A DNA stretch of 45,837 nt from Candidatus Woesebacteria bacterium (GCA_020429045.1 JAGQLS010000011.1:1-45837); one strand, 5' to 3'. Counted from the first letter of the stretch, positions 25,000-33,530 are shown. Notes: generated by a model from the letters alone, not told the origin. Made by a program: numbers and translations.

Positions 25000-25565
25000 G
25001 AAGAGTAAATGAAAGGAGGGATGTCAGTATCAAATATATACGGCTCATTATCTAAAATATTACAAATTATTCTTACACCTAAACCCGGTAAAAAACTATC
25101 ACAAAGATCAAGCACGCCTGTTTGGAAAAAAACTAGCTCTTTGAGTGTTTCGGAAGGTAAATAGGTCCTTAATATCTTTAGATAAGCTTCGATTGATGCT
25201 GGAATATTCACATTATCGTCGCAATCAATCAAAATAGGAATAAGATTGCTCCGAGGATCTATATATTCTAATTCAATAAGCATTTCAATTAGCTCAGGCG
25301 GGAATGATCCATTAAACATTTGTTTTGCTAAAAATAATTGACAAGTCATCAAATAAATGCAAACTTGATTATAAATTTCTATAATACATTGTACCGATTC
25401 AGTTTTATGAGGTGCTTTATAACCAGCTTGAAAAACAGACTGAGGAGTGACATCAGATCCTACCAAATCAGTCCAAGGAAAAGGACTATTGGTAATAGTA
25501 ACTAAAGGATCAGCCATCAGGTTTATAGAAGGGTCGAAAACAACTATTTCTTGAGCATTAGACAT
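24987..25565 (-). CDS. Orphan protein, 192 aa
   Basis: A mainly helical soluble protein, MSNAQEIVVFDPSINLM..., with a Cys-containing central helix (CIIEIYNQVCIYLMTCQLFLAKQ, positions ~80-102) and an acidic C-terminus. No motif that I recognise. TATAAT (25576-25571) ends 5 nt before the ATG, which supports this start and a leaderless mRNA. It is AT-richer than the aaRS genes. It runs into the ImmA/IrrE gene, so the two may share a transcript. Confidence 0.6.
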   Translation of the reverse strand: MSNAQEIVVFDPSINLMADPLVTITNSPFPWTDLVGSDVTPQSVFQAGYKAPHKTESVQCIIEIYNQVCIYLMTCQLFLAKQMFNGSFPPELIEMLIELEYIDPRSNLIPILIDCDDNVNIPASIEAYLKILRTYLPSETLKELVFFQTGVLDLCDSFLPGLGVRIICNILDNEPYIFDTDIPPFIYSSLNN

Positions 25566-25607
25566 TCTTTATTATATACTATAAGTCATTATTTTTCTAC
25601 TCCTTTT

Positions 25608-26255
25608 CTATTTTTTTGTGATCAAATCAACAAACTCTTTAAAATGCCGGATAATATAATCCGGTTCCAAGTGAGCGAATTGATCCTTATCATACACAGA
25701 AGAGTTTTCCTTTGAGAAATACCACGCAGTCGCAATGCCAGCCGCCTTGCCAGCCAAAATATCGACATCAGTATCGCCAATCATAATTGTTTCGCTTGGC
25801 TTTGCGCCCATATCATTCATAGCTGACAGGAGCGGCATCGCATACGGCTTATTTTTTTCCGTATCTTCCCAGCCATAGACTGCGGTAAAATAGCGTTTGA
25901 TATTTGTTGCATCAAGCAGTTCGTCAAGCGCTGGTCGTGGTGAGGAAGATACAATCGCACACGTTTTTCCTTTTTTTTTGAATGTTTTGAGCATTTCTTC
26001 TGCATAATCCTGCAAAAGTATTTCGTGTTTGTGTGCGATGAGTTCATCGATCGCGCGGGAAAAAAAGACATTCAATTCAACTTGTGGATAGTCTTTATCA
26101 ATCTCTCTCTTTTCTTTAAAATATGCTCTTGTTACAGTCTCCAAAGAAACGTCGATGCCATATTCGTTTTTGAGCACAGCTTGAAAGGTTTTGATCCACA
26201 GCGGCAACGTGTGAGCCAAACACCCATCCCAATCAAAAAGAATATAATTGTACAT
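25608..26255 (-). CDS. HAD-superfamily hydrolase (phosphoglycolate-phosphatase-like)
   Basis: A 215-residue HAD phosphatase: motif I FDWDGCLAHT with the nucleophile Asp, a helical cap, motif II IVSSSPRP, motif III Lys in NKPYAMP, and motif IV MIGDTDVDILAGKAAG. It probably dephosphorylates a small sugar phosphate or phosphoglycolate; the substrate cannot be read from sequence. The start is ATG 26255 (MYNYILFDWDG), supported by TACAAT ending 8 nt upstream; an upstream in-frame start precedes that box. Confidence 0.88.
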   Translation of the reverse strand: MYNYILFDWDGCLAHTLPLWIKTFQAVLKNEYGIDVSLETVTRAYFKEKREIDKDYPQVELNVFFSRAIDELIAHKHEILLQDYAEEMLKTFKKKGKTCAIVSSSPRPALDELLDATNIKRYFTAVYGWEDTEKNKPYAMPLLSAMNDMGAKPSETIMIGDTDVDILAGKAAGIATAWYFSKENSSVYDKDQFAHLEPDYIIRHFKEFVDLITKK

Positions 26256-26374
26256 ATTGGAGTATTGTACCAATTTCTACCCGATATGTTGAAAATATAT
26301 TTTCCTAAAAAATTTGAAACAAAAGTAAGGTTTTGATATACTATATTTATTGATAATTAAATTAGATTACTATT

Positions 26375-26857
26375 ATGGATGGCGGTACACCTGATATTCC
26401 AACTCCCCAACCTCAGGAATCACAAGATCAAGCATATCCGAATTATTTATATGAATTACAAAGGAAAAATCCTAACACAAAGCCTGAAAGGGTAGTGGCG
26501 ATGGGGGGGGTTTGGCGACCAAATGACGAACAAACTCGTAATAAAACTGGTATTATTGGTGTATATACTGTGTTTGGCGAGAAGAAACCTGATGCGCGTG
26601 GAACAAGGCAACAAATGACAGCATTTCGGATAGTGGTAAACCCTAAAAATGGTTTATCTGACGTTGTTAAAATAGAAGACGGAATTTTTTTTGGATTAGA
26701 TGGAAAGGTTGCATTTTTAGAAAGCACTCTTGATCCAAATGCACAGCGTATAACTGAGGGGAGGGCAACAATGCCCCAATTTATTCCAGACAAATATGGG
26801 AACCTACAGGGAATACAGTATGTTGAGTTTGTAGATAGAAAACAACCATCAGAATAA
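26375..26857 (+). CDS. Orphan protein, 160 aa
   Basis: Proline- and glutamine-rich N-terminus (residues 2-22), then a probable beta-rich domain (GIIGVYTVFGEKKPDARGTRQQMTAFRIVVNP). No family recognised. A run of eight Gs within codons 43-46 (AMGGVW) is a slippage-prone spot. The gene converges on pheT with 17 bp between the stops. The upstream 120 bp are very AT-rich, with a possible -10 TATACT about 32 nt before the ATG. Confidence 0.5.
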   Translation: MDGGTPDIPTPQPQESQDQAYPNYLYELQRKNPNTKPERVVAMGGVWRPNDEQTRNKTGIIGVYTVFGEKKPDARGTRQQMTAFRIVVNPKNGLSDVVKIEDGIFFGLDGKVAFLESTLDPNAQRITEGRATMPQFIPDKYGNLQGIQYVEFVDRKQPSE

Positions 26858-26874
26858 TAATTTCAATTGTGAAT

Positions 26875-28863
26875 TTATATTCTATTTAAAATCGTCTCCA
26901 AATCTTTTTTTGCTTCTTGTTCGGTTATATTTCTTGTTTTCCCGTTAAAATACATCCGAACATTCAATTTGTTGTCGTAAAGACCGAGGAGCTCCATGTC
27001 AACAAGAAGCTCTGACGTTTTTTTGGCAGTCGCCACAACTTCGGCGTAGGGTTTATCGTGGGGAATATTTACGTCGAGCTTAATAGTGGCATATTGAGAA
27101 GGCGGAATATATGTCGTCACCGACGAAGCGTGCGTTTTGAGATACTCAAAATCCAACTCGGCGATGTAGACTGGCTTTTTGAACTCAAGGGCTTGTGTGT
27201 ACCTCGGGTGCAGCATACCAACCATACCGATATACTCCCCCTGAGTATCTGTAACGCGAGCTTGCATCTGCTGGGTAAAAAACGCATGATCGCCTTTTTC
27301 AAATGAAACCTCATTAATGTGCAGATCTTTGCACATAAGCTCAACAATTCCTTTGAGGTCGAAAAAGTCAGTATTTGTCCCAATCGAAAGCCTGAACATT
27401 TCATCTGGAAGATCTTTTCCATTCTTCTCATATACTTTTGCTATTTCAAACATCTTCAATTCGTCGCAAAATCCTTCGTTATTTTTCATGGTCATGGCAA
27501 GAGACGGCACAAGCGAAGAGCGCAAATATTCAATTTCCGTAGAAATACTATTGGAAAGCTTAAGATGATCTCGCGGCTTCATATCAAATAACTCTATCAA
27601 TTCACGGGAAATCATCGAATAACTCATAAGCTCATTCAAACCTGCGTGCTTTAACAATAGTTTAATTTGGCGTTGAATGGTAAATTGCAGTTCAATTTCC
27701 TTGGGTTGGGGGATATACACCATAGGTGGAATATTGTTTGGAAGATTAAAATAGCCATACACACGTGCAATTTCTTCGACAATATCTTCTTTGATTTCGA
27801 TATCATCCAGTCGGAACGTAGGAACGGTAATTGTGTACTGTTCTCCATCTTTTTTTACACCAAAACCAAGAGCGGTCAAAATATTCTCAATCTGTTTTGG
27901 CTCTATCGATACGCCGATGTGGTTGTCTATGGTTTTTTGAGAAACAGTCAGTTTTTTTTCTGACATAGGGCTCGGATATATGTCATATAGCTTTGAGGCC
28001 ATTGTTCCGCCAGTAAGCTCCGTAAGGAGCGAAAGCCCCCAGACAAAGGTTGGTTCAACACGCTCGGGGTCGAGTCCTTTTTCAAAATATGTTGCTGCGA
28101 CGGTTCGTTGTCCGGTCCTCATCGAAGTCTTGCGAATATGTCGTTTGTCATAGGTTTGCACAAAAAAGACAATCGTTTTTGTTTCGTGCGTGATTGACGA
28201 GTTGAGCCCTCCCATGATGCCGCACAAGTCGATGATCGTTCCCGAACCATCCTCGATGACAATATCGCCGTCATCAAGGTCTATTTCTTTTTCGTCGAGC
28301 GTTGTCATTTTTTCGCCCTTTTGTGCTTCTCGAAGTTTCATCACTCCCCCACCGATTTTATCATAATCAAACATATGCACCGGTTGACCAAGTGCAAGCA
28401 TGAGATAGTTTGAAATATCTACCACCGTGTTTATTGCTTTTATTCCACATGCGTTCAACCTTTTTTTTATGTATTCTGGAGAGTCTTTTATATCTACATC
28501 CTTGATTACTATTGCAGTAAAGCGCGGGTTAAGCTTTTCATCAGTTTCAATTGAAAGGTTATATTCTGAGTCATTGGAAAGTTCTATTGAATCAAATGTG
28601 TATGTTTTGAGCGGGTTTTGCTTCAAATGCGCTTTTTTTCCAAATTGGGGAAGGATGGCTTGTGCCTCTTGTGCTATACCGAACATACTCGCAGTATCGA
28701 TACGATTGGAGGTAATTTCGATATCAAGCACCGTATCGTCACCTCGTTTTTCGATAGTCTCCACAGAAGGACCGCACAAAGACAGATATTTTTGCAACTC
28801 AGTTGCATTTGCATCTGTATCGAGATAGTCACAAAGCCAATTGTATGAAACCAATATATTCAT
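26875..28863 (-). CDS. pheT: Phenylalanyl-tRNA synthetase beta subunit, short form
   Basis: A 662-residue PheT, against about 790-800 in most bacteria. After the N-terminal VSYNWLCDYLD segment it passes directly to LDIEITSNRIDTASMFGIAQE, so the EMAP-II/OB tRNA-binding domain usually inserted there is missing. The B3/4 editing region, B5 domain (VSQKTIDNHIGVSI...), catalytic-like core (SYSMISRELIELFDMKP) and C-terminal anticodon-binding FDX-ACB domain (YPPSQYATIKLDVNI-like) remain. It is last in thrS-infC-rpmI-rplT-pheS-pheT. TAATAT ends 5 nt before the ATG. Confidence 0.95.
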   Translation of the reverse strand: MNILVSYNWLCDYLDTDANATELQKYLSLCGPSVETIEKRGDDTVLDIEITSNRIDTASMFGIAQEAQAILPQFGKKAHLKQNPLKTYTFDSIELSNDSEYNLSIETDEKLNPRFTAIVIKDVDIKDSPEYIKKRLNACGIKAINTVVDISNYLMLALGQPVHMFDYDKIGGGVMKLREAQKGEKMTTLDEKEIDLDDGDIVIEDGSGTIIDLCGIMGGLNSSITHETKTIVFFVQTYDKRHIRKTSMRTGQRTVAATYFEKGLDPERVEPTFVWGLSLLTELTGGTMASKLYDIYPSPMSEKKLTVSQKTIDNHIGVSIEPKQIENILTALGFGVKKDGEQYTITVPTFRLDDIEIKEDIVEEIARVYGYFNLPNNIPPMVYIPQPKEIELQFTIQRQIKLLLKHAGLNELMSYSMISRELIELFDMKPRDHLKLSNSISTEIEYLRSSLVPSLAMTMKNNEGFCDELKMFEIAKVYEKNGKDLPDEMFRLSIGTNTDFFDLKGIVELMCKDLHINEVSFEKGDHAFFTQQMQARVTDTQGEYIGMVGMLHPRYTQALEFKKPVYIAELDFEYLKTHASSVTTYIPPSQYATIKLDVNIPHDKPYAEVVATAKKTSELLVDMELLGLYDNKLNVRMYFNGKTRNITEQEAKKDLETILNRI

Positions 28864-28891
28864 TTTAAATATTAAATAGCAAATTGTAAAT

Positions 28892-29263
28892 TTATTTTTT
28901 GTTCTGTTTTAAAGTTAAAATGCTTGAAGCGAATATTTTAGAAAATTCATCTAGCTCTTTTAAAAAATCCTGAGCATCCTTTATCTCTATATAATTCGTG
29001 TCTTTTAATAATGCTATCCAAACTTTGCTTTCATTTGTCGATTTCAAACAAATAGAAAGAAAATTGGTGAATTCTTTCCTCGAGTATGACGATTGACCTT
29101 CAACGTAATTAGCCAAAATACTTGTACTGCTCCTTAACAATTGATTATTTATCACTTTCGTCGTTTGGTTATATTTTGTATTTTCTAAAGTCTTAATGAG
29201 TTTTAAAACAAATCCGTACAATCTCTTCTTTAATTTATCTTTTTTCTCTTTACCATTTTCCAT
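28892..29263 (-). CDS. Four-helix-bundle protein (S23/IVS family)
   Basis: A 123-residue helical protein. The sequence KVINNQLLRSSTSILANYVEGQSSYSRKEFTNFLSICLKSTNES is the signature of the S23-type four-helix-bundle family (TIGR02436), first seen encoded in 23S rRNA intervening sequences and now found widely in CPR and Bacteroidetes. The role is unknown; RNA binding has been suggested. It is inserted between pheS and pheT, starting 10 nt after the pheS stop, which splits an otherwise conserved gene pair. Confidence 0.88.
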   Translation of the reverse strand: MENGKEKKDKLKKRLYGFVLKLIKTLENTKYNQTTKVINNQLLRSSTSILANYVEGQSSYSRKEFTNFLSICLKSTNESKVWIALLKDTNYIEIKDAQDFLKELDEFSKIFASSILTLKQNKK

Positions 29264-29275
29264 TTAATATTCTCT

Positions 29276-30322
29276 TTAGAATTGTTTTAAAAATCGTATG
29301 TCGCCGTTGTACAAAATGCGTATATCGTCAAGCTTCAGCCCTTCTTTCATTGAATAAACCCGTTCGACACCAAAGCCAAATGCCCAGCCACTGTATTCCT
29401 CAGGATCGACTCCCCCATCGCGCAGTACATTGGGGTGCACCATACCCGTGCCACCCAGTTCAAGCCAGCCTTGTTTGCACAGCTTGCATCTTTTTCCATT
29501 CACCGTTCCTGTTCCTTTGCAGACACCACACGTGATGTCGACTTCAAATGAAGGTTCGGTAAACTGAAAATGAAACGGGCGCAGTCGAATTTCCCTCTCT
29601 GGGCCGAAAAACTGCTTGGCGAAATAGTCAATTGTACCTTTCAAATGGGTGATATTTATTCCTTTGTCTACGCAAAGCCCTTCGAACTGGTGAAACATGG
29701 GTACATGGCTTGCGTCCCAGTTGGGGCGATAGGTTTTAGCCATATTGATCATCCGAATTGGCGGTTTTCCCAATCGTTTCATTTCTCTGTTTTGACCTGA
29801 GGAGGTGTGAGGGGTAAAAAGCATTTTTCCCAGCGTGGGATCTGGTTCGTGTTCTATGAAAAACGTTTCGAAATCGTCGCGCGCAGGGTGGCCTTTGGGC
29901 ATATTGAGCGATTCAAACGAGAACCATTCCCATTCTACTTCTCGATACGACATGCGGATAAAGCCGATTTTCTCAAAAATTTTACTTATTTCATCAATGG
30001 CATAGGAAACCATGTGCAAACTTCCATGCGGATAGTGTTTTCCAGGAAGCGTTATGTCAACAGTTTTTTCTTTGCCGGCTTGTTCAATGAGCGCCTGACG
30101 ATGCTTTTCAAGTAGTGCAGAAGCCTTGTCTTTTATTTCATTGATTGTTTGTCCATAGGCTTTTCGTTCCTTTTCTGGGATTTGTTTTATGTTACGCAGT
30201 GAAGTGTTGATGCTACCTTGCCTGCCAAAATGCTTTATTTCAATTTGTTCAAGTTGAGATAGCGTAGTCGTTCCCGAGACGTCAGTAACGATTTCGGTAT
30301 ATAGGTTGTCAACGTCTTGCAT
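29276..30322 (-). CDS. pheS: Phenylalanyl-tRNA synthetase alpha subunit
   Basis: A 348-residue class II synthetase subunit. It has an N-terminal coiled-coil, then GKHYPHGSLHMVSYAIDEISKIFEKIGF, the motif 2 region HTSSGQNREMKR and the motif 3 region GWAFGFGVERVYSMKEGL. A zinc-ribbon-like insert, CGVCKGTGTVNGKRCKLC, precedes WLELGGTGMVHPNVL; similar inserts occur in other bacterial PheS. The start is ATG 30322: TATAAT (30334-30329) ends 6 nt before it, an internal promoter of the operon that makes a leaderless pheS mRNA. Confidence 0.96.
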   Translation of the reverse strand: MQDVDNLYTEIVTDVSGTTTLSQLEQIEIKHFGRQGSINTSLRNIKQIPEKERKAYGQTINEIKDKASALLEKHRQALIEQAGKEKTVDITLPGKHYPHGSLHMVSYAIDEISKIFEKIGFIRMSYREVEWEWFSFESLNMPKGHPARDDFETFFIEHEPDPTLGKMLFTPHTSSGQNREMKRLGKPPIRMINMAKTYRPNWDASHVPMFHQFEGLCVDKGINITHLKGTIDYFAKQFFGPEREIRLRPFHFQFTEPSFEVDITCGVCKGTGTVNGKRCKLCKQGWLELGGTGMVHPNVLRDGGVDPEEYSGWAFGFGVERVYSMKEGLKLDDIRILYNGDIRFLKQF

Positions 30323-30358
30323 ATGAAGATTATACACAACAAAGCGATGTTTTAAAGC

Positions 30359-30706
30359 TTATTTCTTTGTTGACTTGACGATTTCTCCAAATGTTTTGGG
30401 GTAGTCGAGAGCGAGTTGGGCCAATATTTTTCTATCAAGCTCGATATGTGCGTTTTTAAGATCTTTGATGAAGGCGCTGTATTTGACATCATATTGCTTG
30501 AGAGCTGCATTGACTCTGGTGATCCATTGTCTGCGAATATCTCTTTTTTTACGTTTGCGGCCGGCAAAAGCGTATTGACCAGCATGCAACACTGCTTCTT
30601 TGGCTTTTTTGATTTGTTTACGACGAGCCATCCAGTATCCTTTGGCTTGTTTAAGAACTTTTTTGTGTTTTCGGTTTGTTACGGTACCACCTTTTATTCT
30701 GGTCAT
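30359..30706 (-). CDS. rplT: 50S ribosomal protein L20
   Basis: A 115-residue basic protein: MTRIKGGTVTNRKHKKVLKQAKGYWMARRKQIKKAKEAV, then LWITRVNAAL-like RQWITRVNAALKQYDVKYSAFI. L20 is an early 50S assembly protein and in many bacteria represses this operon by binding its leader; no leader mimic is identifiable here. Order infC-rpmI-rplT is conserved. Confidence 0.97.
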   Translation of the reverse strand: MTRIKGGTVTNRKHKKVLKQAKGYWMARRKQIKKAKEAVLHAGQYAFAGRKRKKRDIRRQWITRVNAALKQYDVKYSAFIKDLKNAHIELDRKILAQLALDYPKTFGEIVKSTKK

Positions 30707-30767
30707 AGTATGTAAAGTAAAAAATCAAAATTATTATTTATTATGCATGAGTCATTTTGTATTGTTC

Positions 30768-30971
30768 TTAGGCTTTACCCATCATTTGCTTAATTTTTTT
30801 CTTAAATGTCCCTTGCACTTCTTTGTCTTGTTTGAGTCTTCTAATATCTTTTTTGCTCTTTTTGGACATGAGATGTCGTGCACCTTTTGAACGATGTAAA
30901 ACTTTTCCCGATCCAGTAATTTTGAATCGTTTTGCTGCCGATTTTCGTGTTTTTTGTTTGTTTTTTTTCAT
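30768..30971 (-). CDS. rpmI: 50S ribosomal protein L35
   Basis: A 67-residue L35, MKKNKQKTRKSAAKRFKITGSGKVLHRSKGARHLMSKKS... The family hallmarks are the KxxAxKRFKxTGSGKxxR core and the HLMSKKSKKDIRRL segment. It lies between infC and rplT as in most bacteria. Confidence 0.96.
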   Translation of the reverse strand: MKKNKQKTRKSAAKRFKITGSGKVLHRSKGARHLMSKKSKKDIRRLKQDKEVQGTFKKKIKQMMGKA

Positions 30972-31021
30972 GAAATTAGTCTGTAACGTTAAAAGATATA
31001 AGATGCGAGCTTCAAGGTGAA

Positions 31022-31564
31022 TTACTTTTTTTTGGAAACTACCGCTCGGACGATTCTACCTTCGATTCGTGGTTCTTTGGCTACATTTACTTCTCCAAGT
31101 TTGCCGATGAACTCGGCAACTGCCTTCAGAGCCATGGGCTTCTTGGTCATTTCGCGTCCTTTCAATTTTAAGTTTATGCGCACTTGATTTCCTTTTTCTA
31201 AAAATTCTATTGAGCGATTCACAAATCGTTGCAAGTCGGCTTCTGCAGTAAACAAAGAGAAATTAACATCTTTTGTACCGCTTTTTTTTGAACCTTTTTT
31301 TGCCTCTTTATCTTTTTTATTTTCTAAATAAAGAAATTTTTTAAAATCAATAATTTTCGCAACGGGTGGTTTGGCTGCTGGCGCAATGAGAACAAGGTCT
31401 AAGCCTTCTTCTTTTGCTTTTCGTATTGCGTCGTCTTTTGACAACACCCCCACCTGTTCACCACTTGCCGTTATGACGCGCAGTTCTTGCGCTTCGATTT
31501 TATAGTTCAGATAGTAATATTTTCGTTTCTGATATGGTTTGTATCTTCGGTTTCTGTTATTCAA
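31022..31564 (-). CDS. infC: Translation initiation factor IF-3
   Basis: A 180-residue IF-3 that keeps ribosomal subunits apart and proofreads the start codon. The N domain (LNYKIEAQELRVITASGEQVGVLSKDDAI ... LIAPAAKPPVAKIIDFKKFLY), a lysine-rich linker and the C domain (FLEKGNQVRINLKLKGREMTKKPMA) are complete. No ATG, GTG or earlier start fits; the frame opens with TTG at 31564-31562. A rare start codon on infC is a known autoregulatory device in other bacteria (AUU in E. coli). The promoter TTGCAA-17-TATAAT lies 31-59 nt upstream. Confidence 0.95.
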   Translation of the reverse strand: MNNRNRRYKPYQKRKYYYLNYKIEAQELRVITASGEQVGVLSKDDAIRKAKEEGLDLVLIAPAAKPPVAKIIDFKKFLYLENKKDKEAKKGSKKSGTKDVNFSLFTAEADLQRFVNRSIEFLEKGNQVRINLKLKGREMTKKPMALKAVAEFIGKLGEVNVAKEPRIEGRIVRAVVSKKK

Positions 31565-31594
31565 TATAAATTTTGGTAATTATTGAATTTGTCA

Positions 31595-31623
31595 ATTATA
31601 AAGGGAAATCAGGACAATTGCAA
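31595..31623 (-). promoter_or_regulatory. infC-rpmI-rplT promoter
   Basis: Minus strand: TTGCAA (31623-31618), 17-nt spacer, TATAAT (31600-31595). The -35 lies at the thrS 3' end, within about 15 bp of its stop. The leader before the TTG start is about 24 nt and contains no Shine-Dalgarno-like purine tract. Confidence 0.75.
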
Positions 31624-31632
31624 GAAAAGATA

Positions 31633-33384
31633 CTAATCAATCGACTTTTCTTGTATGCGTTTCTTTGCTTCGTTTACGAATTGTTCGACGCTCACGTCTT
31701 TGCTTTTTCCATCTCGTATGCGTACATTCACACTCCCCTTTTCAATCTCTTTGTCGCCGACGATGAGCATATAATAAACTTTCTCTTTTTGCGCATCGCG
31801 TATTTTTTTCTGCATAGAAGCTGAGCGGTCATCGATCTCAAATCGAATATTGGCATCGTGCAGCTCTTTCCCAATTTTTTGCGCATATTTCTGGTGCCGG
31901 TCTGCGATTGGTATCATTTTCACTTGCACAGGCGTAAGCCAAAGCGGAAAATTCCCTCCAAAATGCTCGATCAGAAATCCGATAAAGCGTTCGTGAGAGC
32001 CCAGTGGCGCTCGGTGGATGATCGCTGGTGTCTGCAAGGAGCCATCGTGCGATACGTACTTCAAATCAAATCTGCCTCCCATGTACAAATCAATCTGGTT
32101 CGTGGAAACCGCAAACTGTCTACCTATTGAGGAATGGACAATGAAATCTATTTTTGGGCCGTAAAACGCTGCACTTCCGTGCTCTTCGACCATCTCGATA
32201 TCTACCTGCGCAACTGCCTTGCGCATAAGCTCTTCTGCAAGCTGCCACATCTTCTCGTCGCCGTGATACTTATCTTTTTTGTTAGGATCTCGAAGTGCCA
32301 TCTCAAGATGATATTTTTCTATCCCTAGCGATTTGTAATAGTATTCATGCAAACGCATGACCGTTGCAAACTCTTCAGCGGCCTGCTCGATACTGCAGTA
32401 AATATGAGCATCGTTTATGTCGAGTCCGCGTACGCGCATAAGGCCGAATAGCTCGCCCGACGCTTCGTAGCGATAACACATACCATATTCGGCAAGGCGT
32501 AGTGGAAGTTCGCGATAGCTGCGTGGTCGCGCTTTGTACACCATATGATGGTGCGGGCAATTCATGGGTTTGAGATAGTAATTTTCGCCGTCATCAAGCA
32601 CCATGGGCGGGAACATATCGCCTTTGTAATACGGTAAATGTCCAGACGTGTGGTACAGACTTTCTTTGGTGATATTTGGCGTGCTGACGCGTTGATATCC
32701 CCATTCTTGTTCTACCGACTTTGCCCAGTTTTCGAGTTCTTCTTTTATAATGTTGCCTTTTGGTAGCCAAATAATAAGCCCAGGTCCGACTTCCTCGCTT
32801 ATGGTAAATAAATCGAGTTCTTGGCCAAGCTTGCGGTGATCGCGCCTTTTTGCTTCTTCTTTGAGGTGTAAGTATTCGTTAAGACCTTCTTTGCTTTCAA
32901 ATGCCGTGCCATAGATGCGTGTAAGCATCTTATTTTTTTCGTTTCCTCGCCAATATGCACCTGCAAGGGATAGAAGTTTAAAGTGTTTAAGTTCTTTATT
33001 TGGGTGTTCAATGTGACCGCCACGGCAAAGATCGATGAAATTGCCAGATTTGTAGATACTGAGTTGTTTATCTTCTTCAGCGAATTCGTTAATGAGCTCT
33101 TGTTTATATTCGTTGTCTTTATATCGTGCAAGCGCTTCATTTTTATTTACTTCTATTCTTTCAAATGAATCCCATTTTTTAACCAATTCTCTCATTTTTT
33201 GTTCAATTTTTGGTAAATCTTCATCAGAAATTTTTATTTCTCCAAAATCGAAGTCGTAATAAAATCCGTCTTCAATAGGTGGTCCAATGGTTGGTTTGGC
33301 TTGTGGAAATAGTTCTAATACAGCAGCTGCAAGCAGATGGGCTGCTGAGTGTCGTAGTTGGGAAAGGTGATCTGTTTGGTTCAT
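31633..33384 (-). CDS. thrS: Threonyl-tRNA synthetase lacking the TGS domain
   Basis: A 583-residue ThrRS, about 60 residues shorter than the common form. It begins directly in the N2 editing domain (LRHSAAHLLAAAVLELFP; zinc-site-like HSAAH), so the N-terminal TGS domain is missing. The catalytic core has MNCPHHHMVYKA (motif 1-2 region), RYEASGELFGLMRVRG and motif 3 PAIIHRAPLGSHERF, followed by the anticodon domain. Start ATG 33384 is chosen because TATAAT (33396-33391) ends 6 nt before it; an upstream in-frame start at 33414 precedes that box. The upstream region carries a threonine attenuator (33504-33651), so the gene appears to have two modes of expression. Confidence 0.95.
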   Translation of the reverse strand: MNQTDHLSQLRHSAAHLLAAAVLELFPQAKPTIGPPIEDGFYYDFDFGEIKISDEDLPKIEQKMRELVKKWDSFERIEVNKNEALARYKDNEYKQELINEFAEEDKQLSIYKSGNFIDLCRGGHIEHPNKELKHFKLLSLAGAYWRGNEKNKMLTRIYGTAFESKEGLNEYLHLKEEAKRRDHRKLGQELDLFTISEEVGPGLIIWLPKGNIIKEELENWAKSVEQEWGYQRVSTPNITKESLYHTSGHLPYYKGDMFPPMVLDDGENYYLKPMNCPHHHMVYKARPRSYRELPLRLAEYGMCYRYEASGELFGLMRVRGLDINDAHIYCSIEQAAEEFATVMRLHEYYYKSLGIEKYHLEMALRDPNKKDKYHGDEKMWQLAEELMRKAVAQVDIEMVEEHGSAAFYGPKIDFIVHSSIGRQFAVSTNQIDLYMGGRFDLKYVSHDGSLQTPAIIHRAPLGSHERFIGFLIEHFGGNFPLWLTPVQVKMIPIADRHQKYAQKIGKELHDANIRFEIDDRSASMQKKIRDAQKEKVYYMLIVGDKEIEKGSVNVRIRDGKSKDVSVEQFVNEAKKRIQEKSID

Positions 33385-33390
33385 AAGATT

Positions 33391-33396
33391 ATTATA
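33391..33396 (-). promoter_or_regulatory. thrS proximal -10 box
   Basis: TATAAT ends 6 nt before the thrS ATG, the spacing seen at many leaderless genes here. The -35 is weak (CTAACT at 17-nt spacing), so it may give only basal expression beneath the attenuated upstream promoter. Confidence 0.5.
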
Positions 33397-33406
33397 ATTG
33401 ATAATG

Positions 33407-33500
33407 GGTGACAAGTTAGATAAAAGTCAAAAAATTTATAACGTCGAAAGTTTGTAAATCGAAAAGTTACAAGGTATACGTTTCGAGTTTTACATTTTTC
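33407..33500. repeat. Modular intergenic repeat, diverged copy 5
   Basis: Between the attenuator terminator and the thrS start: AGTTAGATAAAAGTC, AAAATTTATAACGTCGAAAG units, then TATACGTTTCGAGTTTTACA. Module order matches the other copies but the GC-rich part is missing. Confidence 0.5.
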
Positions 33501-33503
33501 ACC

Positions 33504-33530
33504 AAAAAAAAGCCCTCCTGGCTTGGAGGG
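33504..33530 (-). terminator. thrS attenuator terminator
   Basis: On the minus strand: CCCTCC (33530-33525), loop AAGCCA, GGAGGG (33518-33513), then C and eight Ts (33511-33504). It is an intrinsic terminator about 40 nt downstream of a threonine-rich leader peptide and 120 nt upstream of thrS. Confidence 0.9.
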
